64,000 nucleotides of DNA from Bacteroidaceae bacterium. GTDB lineage: Bacteria > Bacteroidota > Bacteroidia > Bacteroidales > Bacteroidaceae. Both the position numbers and the translations under genes were made by a program. Shown one piece after another: positions 35,113 to 44,530 of this stretch. Location of the stretch: positions 62,001 through 126,000 of the forward strand of contig JAGBTN010000010.1 in NCBI GenBank assembly GCA_017631315.1, read 5' to 3'. The first letter of the stretch is position 1. Each line of letters starts with the position of its first letter. The notes beneath the pieces were generated by a model, which saw only the letters and a list, made by a program, of their open reading frames with translations, did no database searches and was not told where the DNA came from.

Positions 35113-35694
35113 ATGAAAATTGCTATACTTGCACTTCAAGGAGCTTTCGCTGAGCACGAACAGATGTTCAGGAAACTTGGGACAGAGACTACGCTCATCC
35201 GGAATCTGGACGACTTCAATTCAAACGTCAATAAGTCTCCCTCCTCTGGAGTAGGTTGGAGTAGGGTAGTCATTCCTGGCGGTGAGAGTACAGCCATGAT
35301 GCGTATTATGAAGGACTTAGGTCTCTTCGCCCCTCTGCGTCAAGCTATACTCGGTGGAATGCCCGTCTTTGGAACCTGTGCAGGCCTCATCATGCTCGAC
35401 AAAGCTCATCTCGATGTGATGGACATCAAAGCAAAACGTAATGCCTATGGCAGACAGCTCGGAAGTTTCAATGCCAAAGCAGATTTCAAGGGTATAGGGG
35501 AAGTTCCCATGACGTTCATTCGTGCCCCTTACATTATGGAAGCCGGTCCGGAAGTGGAAATACTCGCCAGTGTCGATGGCAAGGCAGTTGCAGCGCGACA
35601 GAAGAATATGCTTGTCACCGCTTTTCACCCCGAACTGACAGATGACACCCGCATCCACCAGATGTTTGTAGACATGGTAGCAAATAGTAGGTAA
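35113..35694 (+). CDS. pdxT: Pyridoxal 5'-phosphate synthase, glutaminase subunit PdxT
   Basis: The class I glutaminase (193 residues) feeds ammonia to PdxS. The oxyanion-loop motif VVIPGGESTAMM is at about 52-63, the nucleophile Cys in VFGTCAGLIML near 85, and the catalytic His/Glu in TAFHPELTDD near 177. Between the first strands and the PGGES loop there are about 11 extra residues (SPSSGVGWSR) relative to the B. subtilis protein. They are encoded by a palindromic element inserted in frame (35236-35268). The catalytic residues are intact, so activity is expected. Confidence 0.95.
   Translation: MKIAILALQGAFAEHEQMFRKLGTETTLIRNLDDFNSNVNKSPSSGVGWSRVVIPGGESTAMMRIMKDLGLFAPLRQAILGGMPVFGTCAGLIMLDKAHLDVMDIKAKRNAYGRQLGSFNAKADFKGIGEVPMTFIRAPYIMEAGPEVEILASVDGKAVAARQKNMLVTAFHPELTDDTRIHQMFVDMVANSR
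35236..35268 (-). repeat. In-frame palindromic element inside pdxT
   Basis: Read on the minus strand it matches the CTCCCCAACCCTCCCC-type element also found in three polysaccharide genes, here diverged. It encodes residues about 41-52 of PdxT. Confidence 0.6.
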
Positions 35695-35770
35695 TAGAAT
35701 AGGATAAATAAGTAAAGTAGGTTTTTCTTCGATTTATCCCCTCCGTTTGCCCATTCGGAAGTTACAAATT

Positions 35771-35814
35771 AATAGGTTTCTACATGTTTTTTCATGTAGA
35801 AGCCTATTTTGTTG
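35771..35814 (+). terminator. Terminator hairpin upstream of the polysaccharide locus
   Basis: A 16-nt stem (AATAGGTTTCTACATG with CATGTAGAAGCCTATT, one T-G pair) around a T-rich loop, followed by TTTTGTT. It ends the pdxST transcript and precedes the polysaccharide promoter. Confidence 0.8.
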
Positions 35815-35825
35815 TTATATTATTA

Positions 35826-35833
35826 TATCTTTG
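35826..35833 (+). promoter_or_regulatory. -7 box of the polysaccharide locus
   Basis: TATCTTTG, exact match to TAnnTTTG. The leader to the flippase ATG would be about 105 nt and contains a perfect 7-bp stem (CTCTTTC at 35852-35858 with GAAAGAG at 35862-35868). No NusG-like UpxY gene, usual in Bacteroides capsule operons, is present. Confidence 0.65.
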
Positions 35834-35944
35834 CGTGATATAGAAGATTTTCTCTTTCTAAGAAAGAGCTTCTGTATAATGACTACTAAAAGTATCAAAT
35901 AAGACAAAGTTCAAAAAATAACCGTCACCAGACACCGACTCAAA

Positions 35945-37489
35945 ATGTCCGACAATATATCACAAGCCAATAACAAACGAATTGCGAAGAATACATTGAT
36001 GCTCTATGTTCGTATGATCATCAACATGGCTGTATCGCTCTATACTTCGCGAGTGGTGCTTGAGGTGCTTGGTGTTGAAGACTTTGGCGTGTACAATGTT
36101 GTTGGCGGAATTGTAGGAATGTTTGCCTTTCTTAACTCTACAATGAGTAGTTCTACATCCCGTTTTATTACATTTACTCTTGGAGAAGAAGATAAAGAAA
36201 AACTTAATTCTACATTCAATGCTGCATTAATAATTCACATATGTATTGCATTGTTGGTGATTGTAATAATAGAGTCTATAGGTCTATGGTTTCTATATAA
36301 TAAATTAGTTATTCCTGAAGCGAGAATGAATGCTGCATTTTGGGTCTTGCAACTATCCGTAATCACCTCGTTCTTCAGTATTACTCAGGTACCATACAAC
36401 GCATGTATAATAGCTCATGAAAAAATTGATCTTTATGCATATATCGAAATTTTCCATGTTTTACTAAAGCTCATAGTTGTTTATGTGTTGATTATCGGAG
36501 AGATTGACAAACTTATCTTATATGCAATACTAAATCTGCTTGTTTCTGTCTTTATTATGTTTGTATATAGAATATATTGTATACGGCATTTTGAAGAAAG
36601 TCATTTTCAATTGAAAACAGATAAGCAAATATATAAGTCTATGCTTACATTTTCTGGTTGGGATTTACTAGGGCATTTTGGATATACATTTAGATATCAG
36701 GGATGCAATATGGTCTTGAATATGTTTTTTGGGGCAATAGTAAATGCGGCAGTAGGGATTACTTCAACCGTTCAAGGGATACTACTACAGTTCTCAAATA
36801 ACATCACTATGGCGGTCAAACCACAAATTATCAAAAGATACTCTGTGGGAAATGTTAGTTCAATGCTTAATCTGGTATATAGTTCTATAAGATTGAACTT
36901 ATTCATGATACTATTAATAACAATTCCCATAGTTATAGAAATTCCATATTTACTTTCTTTATGGCTAGTGGATGTGCCTGAGTATTGTGCGGTATTTTGT
37001 CAGATGGCATTATGTGCTAACGTTTTATCTTCATATTCTCAAGTCGTTTACATAGCGATTCAGGCTACAGGCGATTTAAAACAAACAAGTATTAATAGAA
37101 ATATCATTTATGTATCAACCCCAATTGTACTTTACGCTCTCTACCTTTGGGGATTTCAAATTCCGACAATCACATACGTATTGCTGTTATTGGGACAGTT
37201 TATACAAAGCATTCTAGATGTTAATATATTGAAAAAGAAATTCCCGCAGTTATATATCTCGAAACTTTTTTTTGATTTCCTAAAGATTTTCATAATAATC
37301 ATTCTCACATCCGTTTTGTGTCATATTGTATGTTTTAATATTTCCTCTGGCATATATAGACTAATATGTGTGTTCGTATTATCTTCAAGTTTATTAATTA
37401 TTTTATTTACTGCTTTTATATTTAGTCTTCAAGAACGATTATATGTAAAAGACTTATTGTTACGATTCTATGAAAGAATACATAATTAA
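35945..37489 (+). CDS. Polysaccharide flippase (Wzx/MATE type)
   Basis: A 514-residue integral membrane protein with about 12-14 hydrophobic helices, beginning [20 protein letters not shown] and with the early conserved [19 protein letters not shown] segment (about 34-52) of oligosaccharide-lipid flippases. It should move undecaprenyl-linked repeat units across the inner membrane. It is the first gene of the locus, has a markedly lower GC content than the pdxST region, and overlaps the next acetyltransferase gene by 20 bp. Confidence 0.92.
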   Translation: MSDNISQANNKRIAKNTLMLYVRMIINMAVSLYTSRVVLEVLGVEDFGVYNVVGGIVGMFAFLNSTMSSSTSRFITFTLGEEDKEKLNSTFNAALIIHICIALLVIVIIESIGLWFLYNKLVIPEARMNAAFWVLQLSVITSFFSITQVPYNACIIAHEKIDLYAYIEIFHVLLKLIVVYVLIIGEIDKLILYAILNLLVSVFIMFVYRIYCIRHFEESHFQLKTDKQIYKSMLTFSGWDLLGHFGYTFRYQGCNMVLNMFFGAIVNAAVGITSTVQGILLQFSNNITMAVKPQIIKRYSVGNVSSMLNLVYSSIRLNLFMILLITIPIVIEIPYLLSLWLVDVPEYCAVFCQMALCANVLSSYSQVVYIAIQATGDLKQTSINRNIIYVSTPIVLYALYLWGFQIPTITYVLLLLGQFIQSILDVNILKKKFPQLYISKLFFDFLKIFIIIILTSVLCHIVCFNISSGIYRLICVFVLSSSLLIILFTAFIFSLQERLYVKDLLLRFYERIHN

Positions 37490-38048
37490 CCAATACCGGA
37501 AAATTCGATATAAAATATGGCGTCGCAAATACATCAAAAAGTATTCTGCATTAAAATGCTTAGGCATCAATTCCTACATTTGTGATGGGGTAGGATTTAG
37601 TAGCATGCAAAATATCAGTATTGGCAATCATGTGTGGATTGGACATAGATGTAATTTAGATGGAAGCGGAGGACTTTCAATCGGTGATGGAACAATTATT
37701 GCTCGTGAAACTGAGATATTGACTAGGAATCATTATTTTCAGGGGGCTGATTTACAGGAGATACCATATGACAAGCGTTTTATAAACAAAGCAGTAACAA
37801 TTGGAGAGAATGTGTGGATTGGAATAAGGGCTATTATCACTCCTGGAGTTAATATCGGTGAAGGTGCGGTCATCGGTGCGGGATGTGTTGTTACAAAAGA
37901 TGTTCCACCATTAGCTATAGTTGGAGGAAATCCATTCCGAATCCTTAGATTTAGAGATGAAAAACAATATTATGAGCTAAAAAGCAAAAACAAGATATAT
38001 CTTAAAGAGAACTATAATTATGATATTTCTCCAGAACGAACGAAATGA
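37470..38048 (+). CDS. Hexapeptide-repeat acyltransferase
   Basis: A 192-residue left-handed beta-helix acyltransferase. Hexapeptide repeats run from about residue 45 to 150 ([20 protein letters not shown], then [20 protein letters not shown]). The conserved active-site-type histidine is in TRNHYFQG. The ending [20 protein letters not shown] is typical of maltose/colanic-acid-type O-acetyltransferases. It probably O-acetylates a sugar of the repeat unit. It overlaps both neighbours (20 bp with the flippase, 4 bp with the FrhB-like gene). Confidence 0.9.
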   Translation: MKEYIINQYRKIRYKIWRRKYIKKYSALKCLGINSYICDGVGFSSMQNISIGNHVWIGHRCNLDGSGGLSIGDGTIIARETEILTRNHYFQGADLQEIPYDKRFINKAVTIGENVWIGIRAIITPGVNIGEGAVIGAGCVVTKDVPPLAIVGGNPFRILRFRDEKQYYELKSKNKIYLKENYNYDISPERTK

Positions 38049-39184
38049 AGAATGTATCTGACATAAAAGATTGCTTTGGGTGTGGTGTCTGTGCGATTGT
38101 CTGTCCTAAGAAGATTATTGATATTAAACTCAATAAAGAAGGATTCTATGCGCCAGTTGTGGACGGACAAAACTGTATTGAGTGCGGACAATGTGTAGCC
38201 GTTTGTTCCTATTCGTCAGGCACAATTGCTCACCAATCTTCGATTAAAGGATTGTATTCTGCATACAGTTTGTCTGCTGAGAACCGAAAGAGTTCTACGA
38301 GTGGGGGGATTGTATATGAGATAGCACTTTCCATGATAAAGAAGGGGTATGAGTTTTGTGGCGTACGTTACAATATAGAAAAACATAGAGCAGAACATTA
38401 CACAACTCATTCGGAAAGTGAAATAAAAGCCAGTCAAAAATCAAAATACTTGCAGAGTTATACGATTGATGGGTTTTCTCAATTAGATTTTCATGGAAAG
38501 AATGTTGTAGTTGGAACACCATGTCAAATAGATTCAATAAGACGTTTAATAAAAAAACGTAAATCAGAAGACAATTTCGTGTTGATTGATTTCTTTTGCC
38601 ACGGAGTTCCCTCATATAATTTATGGAGATCATATCTCAAACACACACAATTATATGACATTAAAAATGTCCAATTTCGTAGCAAAGAAGACGGATGGCA
38701 GGAATCAACGTATATTATTATTATCAGCAAGTTACGAATATGGAAATCGAAAATGATAAATGGCGATTTGTTTTATAAATTTTTCTTAGGTAACCGTTGC
38801 CTCAATAAGCCATGTTATGATGACTGCAAATTTAAAACAATCAATTCTTCCGCAGATATAAGAGTTGGAGATATGTGGGGAAAGAAATATTGTACCAACC
38901 AAGAAGGAATAAGCGCAGTAATTACCTTTACAGAAAAAGGAGAGAATATTGTACGATCGTTATCAAATTGTTCTATCCGAGATGAATCTATAAATGATGT
39001 ATTAGGAATACAAATGCGTAAGAATGCTCAAAGGCCATTATCCTATAAATTTGTGATTAATTCTTTGAAAAAGAACAAGCCTTTGACATTTATTAATTTT
39101 ATAGCTTCTTTAATAGAATTGCCTAATAAATCAAGAAAGAAATTTATATATATTACAAAAAGACTCAAACAGTTATTTTGTTAA
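38045..39184 (+). CDS. FrhB-like iron-sulfur protein (coenzyme F420 hydrogenase beta family)
   Basis: A 379-residue protein. Two [4Fe-4S] ferredoxin motifs occupy residues about 12-60 ([12 protein letters not shown] and [12 protein letters not shown]). The FrhB/FdhB N- and C-terminal domains follow ([21 protein letters not shown] near 82; [13 protein letters not shown] near 158; FFCHGVPSY near 182). Such proteins are regularly paired with polysaccharide pyruvyl transferases in surface-polysaccharide loci, as here, where the next gene starts immediately after this stop. Probably a flavin/Fe-S oxidoreductase; the reaction is not established. Confidence 0.88.
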   Translation: MKNVSDIKDCFGCGVCAIVCPKKIIDIKLNKEGFYAPVVDGQNCIECGQCVAVCSYSSGTIAHQSSIKGLYSAYSLSAENRKSSTSGGIVYEIALSMIKKGYEFCGVRYNIEKHRAEHYTTHSESEIKASQKSKYLQSYTIDGFSQLDFHGKNVVVGTPCQIDSIRRLIKKRKSEDNFVLIDFFCHGVPSYNLWRSYLKHTQLYDIKNVQFRSKEDGWQESTYIIIISKLRIWKSKMINGDLFYKFFLGNRCLNKPCYDDCKFKTINSSADIRVGDMWGKKYCTNQEGISAVITFTEKGENIVRSLSNCSIRDESINDVLGIQMRKNAQRPLSYKFVINSLKKNKPLTFINFIASLIELPNKSRKKFIYITKRLKQLFC

Positions 39185-40279
39185 ATGAAGATTAAGACTA
39201 TCACATGCCATGATGTGTATAATCATGGGGCTTCGCTTCAGGCATATGCCTTACAGACATATTTGAGCAGTTTAGGACATGATGTGGAGATCATAGACTA
39301 TAAGCCGGACTATTTAATCCACTATAAGTTATGGGTTGTGGCCAATCCTGTATATGATCATATTTTCATTAAACAACTTTATATCCTTGCGAAACTTCCT
39401 GGAAGATTAGTTGCTTTTCGCAAAAAGCATAAATTTGACAAGTTTACCCAGAAATATCTTCGACTGACATCAAAGCGATATCATAGCAACGAAGAATTGA
39501 GAACTAATCCTCCCAAGGCTGATGTATATATCGCTGGCAGTGACCAAATATGGAACACGCTGTTTCAGAATGGACGTGATGCCGCTTTCTATCTTGATTT
39601 CGCTCCAAAAGGAACAAAACGAGTCGCTTATGCAGCAAGTTTTGCAACCAAAGATGTTGTTGAGGAGTACAAGCCTTTTGTCCGCAGAATGTTGCAAGGG
39701 TTTGATAGTATTTCTCTTCGAGAACGCATATCACTGCCGCTTTTGGAATCTTTGGGGCGAAATGATGGCGTGGCTGTATGTGACCCCGTATTCTTGCTTT
39801 CCAGAGAGCAATGGGATAAAATATTGCCCACGTCTTCAATCGAAGAGAAATATCTGTTGGTGTATGATACAGAACAATCTAATAAGATAAGAGACATAGC
39901 CCTTTCAATTGCAAAAGAAAGGAAACTGAAGATTTATAATATCAGCGGTTCCCCAAAAAGTTATGTTGACAAAGATCTCTGGGCATCATCTCCAATAGAC
40001 TTTGTACAATTAATCCGCGATGCAGAGTTTATTGTTTCTAATTCTTTCCATGCCACAGCTTTCTCTCTTATCTTTCATCGTGAGTTTTGTGTGGTAAATC
40101 GTTCAGAAGCCATCAATGAACGAATGTTGAGTCTGCTGGAACAATATGGATTGCAAGACAGACTGGTTACTGATAATTTAGAGAGATTGTCAACCTCTAT
40201 TAATTATGGTAAGGTACAACCGAAGATTGAACAAGATATTGATGCATCCAAACTATATCTTCAAGATACATTCAAATAA
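39185..40279 (+). CDS. Polysaccharide pyruvyl transferase family protein
   Basis: A 364-residue GT-B-like enzyme of the family that transfers pyruvate from phosphoenolpyruvate to a sugar as a ketal (PF04230). The N-terminal MKIKTITCHDVYNHGASLQAYAL and YIAGSDQIWN near 115 are characteristic, as is the later EFIVSNSFHATAFSLIF near 282. It begins directly after the FrhB-like stop codon with no gap, indicating coupled translation. The modification would add negative charge to the polysaccharide. Confidence 0.92.
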   Translation: MKIKTITCHDVYNHGASLQAYALQTYLSSLGHDVEIIDYKPDYLIHYKLWVVANPVYDHIFIKQLYILAKLPGRLVAFRKKHKFDKFTQKYLRLTSKRYHSNEELRTNPPKADVYIAGSDQIWNTLFQNGRDAAFYLDFAPKGTKRVAYAASFATKDVVEEYKPFVRRMLQGFDSISLRERISLPLLESLGRNDGVAVCDPVFLLSREQWDKILPTSSIEEKYLLVYDTEQSNKIRDIALSIAKERKLKIYNISGSPKSYVDKDLWASSPIDFVQLIRDAEFIVSNSFHATAFSLIFHREFCVVNRSEAINERMLSLLEQYGLQDRLVTDNLERLSTSINYGKVQPKIEQDIDASKLYLQDTFK

Positions 40280-40305
40280 CATAGATAAATAGAAATACGA
40301 TAAAC

Positions 40306-41214
40306 ATGACAGAGTTCCAAACAATTTTACTCGATACATTCAAAGCGTTTGCTCGCTTTTGCGATGAACATAAATTAAAATATTTTGCTATTGCAGGTAC
40401 AGCATTAGGGGCATATAGACATCAAGGTTTTATCCCTTGGGATGATGATTTGGATGTTGTTATGAAACGAGAGGATTACGAGAAATTAATTTCAATAAAG
40501 AAATGGGAAACATATAAAATATCTCATTTTCTCGATGGCGAGTTCCCGGAGCCTTTCGCCAAGTTCTATAGTACAAAGTATAGCATTTGGGAGAATAAGC
40601 GTTATCCGGTCATTGTTGGTCCTTGGGTAGATGTTTTTCCTATTGATTTGGATGATAGTATTCATCCTCACACTTCACTTCAGAATGAATTTAACCAAAC
40701 ACGTTGGAAATATAGGAAAACTATTGAATATATACCATGGGGCGAGATAGGTTATGATATAATACATCTTCGTGGACTGAATGCATGGATAAAACTTGTT
40801 CAAAAAGTGTCGATGCCTGTAATGAAAAAATATTATCTACACAAGCTGAAACAATTGACCAATAAGGCATCGTCTATTCAAGAAGGAGATTTATATGTCC
40901 ACTATGGTAGTTTCCCTGATCGCCATGAGCGTCGTTTCTTCGACGAGGGCTATGATGTTTTACCATTTGAAGACACCAAGATTCGTGTGCCAAAACACAT
41001 TGAAGATTATCTGGCCTTCAAATTTGGTCCTAATTATATAACACCACCTCCTCCTGAAAAGCGTTTTGGTCATCATTCAGCATTTTATACAAATCTTAAA
41101 GAGCATAAAACGGTTAAAGAAATCATAAAAGAAAAAGGGAACGATTTTGAGACCGATAAAATAATTACAATAAAAAGTTTAATTAATACATTAAAAAGTA
41201 AAAAAAGTTATTAA
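40306..41214 (+). CDS. LicD family phosphotransferase
   Basis: A 302-residue protein with the LicD nucleotidyltransferase-fold signature: YFAIAGTALGAYRHQGFIPW then DDDLDVVMKREDYEKL (about 26-62), including the metal-binding Asp residues. LicD relatives transfer phosphocholine or another phospho-alcohol from a CDP-activated donor to a glycan. The next gene encodes a CTP-type cytidylyltransferase domain, which fits a CDP-linked substrate made in the same locus. The transferred group is not known. Confidence 0.9.
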   Translation: MTEFQTILLDTFKAFARFCDEHKLKYFAIAGTALGAYRHQGFIPWDDDLDVVMKREDYEKLISIKKWETYKISHFLDGEFPEPFAKFYSTKYSIWENKRYPVIVGPWVDVFPIDLDDSIHPHTSLQNEFNQTRWKYRKTIEYIPWGEIGYDIIHLRGLNAWIKLVQKVSMPVMKKYYLHKLKQLTNKASSIQEGDLYVHYGSFPDRHERRFFDEGYDVLPFEDTKIRVPKHIEDYLAFKFGPNYITPPPPEKRFGHHSAFYTNLKEHKTVKEIIKEKGNDFETDKIITIKSLINTLKSKKSY

Positions 41215-41232
41215 ATCAAGTCTTATTTGTTT

Positions 41233-42573
41233 ATGACAAAAGTCATCACATATGGTACATATGACCTATTACATCAAGGTCACATTAATTTGCTCCGTCG
41301 TGCAAAAGAATTAGGCGATTATTTGATTGTAGGTGTCACTAGTGATAGTTTTGATTGTGAAAGGGGCAAGTTGAACGTTCGAAATAACGTCCTTGAGAGA
41401 GTTGAGGCTGTAAAAGCAACAGGATATGCCGACGAGGTAATTATTGAAGATTACATCGGTCAGAAAATTGATGATATTCAGAAATATGACATTGACATTT
41501 TTGCTATAGGCTCAGATTGGATAGGTAAATTTGATTATTTGAACGAGTATTGTAAAGTGGTGTATCTTCCACGAACAGAAGGGATTTCCTCTACTATGCT
41601 TCGTGAAGAAAACCAGAATACATATCACTTCGGTATAATTGGTAGCGGACGTATAGCAAATCGCTTTGTTCCAGAAACAAAAGTGGTAAATGGTGCCAAA
41701 GTCGTTTCTGTACTGAACCCAAACATATATGAGGCAAGATTGTTTGCCAAAACACATGGAATAGAAGCTTATTCAGACTTTGATTCTTTTATTGAGAAAG
41801 TAGATGTTGTGTATGTTGCCTCACCTCATTTGACTCATTATGAATATGTGAAGAAAGCATTATTGGCAAATAAACACGTTCTTTGTGAGATACCATTTAT
41901 GCTTAGTAAAGCTGAAGCATTGGAACTCCATGGATTGGCAGAGGAACGAAATCTTGTTCTCTTGGAAGCGAGCAAGACAGCCTACTGCCCAGCTTTTGGA
42001 CATTTAGTGACATTAATAAAGAGTGGAATAATTGGTGAGGTTGTGGATATAAAAGCATCATTAAGCAAGATGGTAGTCCCCCCAACTCGTGAATTGGATG
42101 CCAAACAGGCTGGTGGTGCTATGACCGAACATGCTCCTTTGACCGTCATGGCAATTATAAAATTACTTGGTGTAGATTGGAAAGATGTTAATTTCCACAC
42201 TAAGAAAGAAAGTGGAGTTGATGTGTACACAAAAGGCATTATTAATTATCCACATGCTACGTCCTCTTTCACTCTTGGCATCGGTGTAAAGACCGAAGGT
42301 AATCTTGTGATTTCTGGCACAAAGGGCTATGTGTATGTTCCTGCTCCTTGGTGGCTTACCGACTACTTTGAGATAAGATACGAGGATCAAACCAAAAACA
42401 AAAAATTCTTTTATAGTTACGATGGTGAAGGATTGCGCTATGAGATTCAGGAATTCCTCTCAATGATAGTAAACGAACGTCGCAGTTGTTATAAATTGCG
42501 TCGACGAGAAAGCGTAGCAATAACTGAGATTATAGAGAAGTATCGAAATGGAGAAAATGTTATAGAGATATGA
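41233..42573 (+). CDS. Bifunctional cytidylyltransferase / Gfo-Idh-MocA oxidoreductase
   Basis: A 446-residue fusion. Residues 1-130 form a TagD-like nucleotidyltransferase with the HxGH motif in TYDLLHQGHINLLRRAKELG and the ISSTMLR motif near 125. Residues about 138-446 form a Rossmann-fold oxidoreductase (FGIIGSGRIANRFV; YVASPHLTHYEYVKKALLAN; CEIPF in place of the usual EKP; GGAMTEHAPLT). It could reduce a sugar (phosphate) to a polyol and activate it with CTP, giving a CDP-polyol for LicD; this is inference. The TTG at 41227 is rejected in favour of ATG at 41233. Confidence 0.85.
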   Translation: MTKVITYGTYDLLHQGHINLLRRAKELGDYLIVGVTSDSFDCERGKLNVRNNVLERVEAVKATGYADEVIIEDYIGQKIDDIQKYDIDIFAIGSDWIGKFDYLNEYCKVVYLPRTEGISSTMLREENQNTYHFGIIGSGRIANRFVPETKVVNGAKVVSVLNPNIYEARLFAKTHGIEAYSDFDSFIEKVDVVYVASPHLTHYEYVKKALLANKHVLCEIPFMLSKAEALELHGLAEERNLVLLEASKTAYCPAFGHLVTLIKSGIIGEVVDIKASLSKMVVPPTRELDAKQAGGAMTEHAPLTVMAIIKLLGVDWKDVNFHTKKESGVDVYTKGIINYPHATSSFTLGIGVKTEGNLVISGTKGYVYVPAPWWLTDYFEIRYEDQTKNKKFFYSYDGEGLRYEIQEFLSMIVNERRSCYKLRRRESVAITEIIEKYRNGENVIEI

Positions 42574-43304
42574 TTAAGAAGATACTAATAGTTGGTGGTG
42601 CCAATGGAATAGGTCTTTCAATTGCTCAAGAATTAGCAAAACGTGACACTACAGAAAAAGTATACATTGTGGATAAAGCTCAGTTGCAGAAGCGATATAC
42701 TCATCATAAGATTATATCATATCAATTTGATTTAACTTCAGATGATTATTGTTTTTTTGACCAATTTGCAGATATTGATGGATTAATGATAACGGCAGGG
42801 TTTGGACGTTTGGCTTTATTTAAAGATGTGACCGAGCAACATATCATTGATTCATTCAACGTGAATACCATACCCGTGTTGCGTCTTATTAAACGATTTT
42901 ACGGAAAGTTGGAGGGTAATACCGACTTCTATTGTGGAGTAATGGATAGTATCGCAGGTTGGATGTCATCGCCTTTTTTTGCGGTATATGGAGCGACCAA
43001 GGCGGCATTAAAGATATTCATTGAAAGTGTAAATGTAGAGTTGAAGAAAAGTGGTTCAAAAAATATAATTTTAAATGTTTCCCCGGGGACGATTAAAGGC
43101 TCGGCTTTTTATGGCGCAGAAAATGATTTGCAAATTCTTCGTGGTTTAACTATTGATATTATTCAACAGCTAGAATCAAAAAAAGATTTATATATTCCCC
43201 AGTATGATGAAACCTTCAAAGAAGTGCTGCAACGTTATTATGATGATTTTCGAAAAGAAGGTGAACATAGTTATGAATATAAGTTGAAGAGTTCTAGATT
43301 ATGA
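42570..43304 (+). CDS. Short-chain dehydrogenase/reductase
   Basis: A 244-residue SDR. The NAD(P)-binding motif GGANGIG is at about 9-15 and the active-site Ser/Tyr/Lys in MDSIAGWMSSPFFAVYGATK (Y-x-x-x-K near 146-150). It overlaps the preceding fusion gene by 4 bp, and the next gene overlaps it by 4 bp, so it is tightly embedded in the operon. It may supply a reduced sugar or polyol for the CDP-activated donor; the substrate is unknown. Confidence 0.9.
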   Translation: MIKKILIVGGANGIGLSIAQELAKRDTTEKVYIVDKAQLQKRYTHHKIISYQFDLTSDDYCFFDQFADIDGLMITAGFGRLALFKDVTEQHIIDSFNVNTIPVLRLIKRFYGKLEGNTDFYCGVMDSIAGWMSSPFFAVYGATKAALKIFIESVNVELKKSGSKNIILNVSPGTIKGSAFYGAENDLQILRGLTIDIIQQLESKKDLYIPQYDETFKEVLQRYYDDFRKEGEHSYEYKLKSSRL

Positions 43305-44527
43305 ATAAGCCTCGAATCTTTATACAATTTCATTATATGGAGCTTGGTGGTGCGGAGATGGCTCTTATAGGGCTCCTGAATGCTTTCGATACCAGTCGAG
43401 TTGATGTGGATTTGTTTATCAATCAGCACACAGGACCATTGATGCGTTTGATTCCGTCAAAAGTGAATCTTCTTCCTCAGATTCCTTCGTATTCGGCTAT
43501 TGAGCGTCCCATGAAAGACATCATTCGTGAGGGACATTTGCTCATCGCTGTGGCTAGGTTATGGGGAAAACTTCGCTATCGGTTGTATCTTAGATCCTTG
43601 TCATCAGGTAGTAGACGAAGAGATGGTAGCAGTACCCAGTATATCTTCGATGCCGTATCTCCGCTTTTGCCATCGCTTCGAAAACTCGGTCATTATGATA
43701 TGGCCATCAGTTTCCTTGATCCGCCACATATTGTTCAAGACAAAGTAGATGCTGCTATCAAATTGGAATGGATACATGCAGATTTCTCCACTATTCATAT
43801 GGATATTAATCGTTGTGGGAAAAGATGGGAAAAAAACAATTATATCATATCCATATCCGATGCTATCACTAACCAGTTTCTCAAGACGTACCCCACACTT
43901 GCCAATAAGATAAAGGTTATTGAAAACATTATTTCGCCAGATTATGTCAGACAGCAAGCGGTAGCCTTTGATGCAAATCCAGAATTACTACATACAGGTG
44001 CAGATAAACCTGCAATTAAATTACTCAGCATCGGCAGGTTTGCATTAGTTAAAAATTTTGATAGTATTCCTGATATTTGTCGAAGAATACGCGAACAAGG
44101 CTTGGATGTGCGATGGTACTTGATTGGTTTTGGGGGCAAAGAAGCACTAATACGTGAAAAGATTGCAGAAGCTGGTATGCAGGATCATGTCATCATACTT
44201 GGTAAGAAGTCCAATCCATATCCATACATCAAAGCTTGTGACATCTATGTTCAGCCTTCTCGTTACGAAGGTAAATCTATTACAGTTCGTGAAGCGCAAA
44301 TCCTATGTAAACCGGTTGTTATTACAAATTATCCTTCTGCACAAAGTCAGATAAAAGATGGTGTGGATGGTGTTATCTGTGATATGGATAATGCATCTGT
44401 GGCTGAAGCTATCATAGAATTGATTAAAGATAAGGATAAACAGAAATCAATAGTTAATTATCTGGAGACTCATGATTACGGTTTTGAATCTGAGGTAAAT
44501 AAAATTTATCAAATACTTGGTTGCTAA
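43301..44527 (+). CDS. Glycosyltransferase, GT4 family
   Basis: A 408-residue GT-B retaining glycosyltransferase. The N-terminal acceptor domain contains MELGGAEMALIGLLNAF near 12. The C-terminal donor domain has LLSIGRFALVKNFDSIPDIC near 245 and the E-x7-E-type sequence YVQPSRYEGKSITVREAQIL near 318-337. It should add one sugar to the lipid-linked repeat unit at the cytoplasmic face. Starts within the SDR stop (ATGA). Confidence 0.9.
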   Translation: MNKPRIFIQFHYMELGGAEMALIGLLNAFDTSRVDVDLFINQHTGPLMRLIPSKVNLLPQIPSYSAIERPMKDIIREGHLLIAVARLWGKLRYRLYLRSLSSGSRRRDGSSTQYIFDAVSPLLPSLRKLGHYDMAISFLDPPHIVQDKVDAAIKLEWIHADFSTIHMDINRCGKRWEKNNYIISISDAITNQFLKTYPTLANKIKVIENIISPDYVRQQAVAFDANPELLHTGADKPAIKLLSIGRFALVKNFDSIPDICRRIREQGLDVRWYLIGFGGKEALIREKIAEAGMQDHVIILGKKSNPYPYIKACDIYVQPSRYEGKSITVREAQILCKPVVITNYPSAQSQIKDGVDGVICDMDNASVAEAIIELIKDKDKQKSIVNYLETHDYGFESEVNKIYQILGC

Positions 44528-44530
44528 ACG

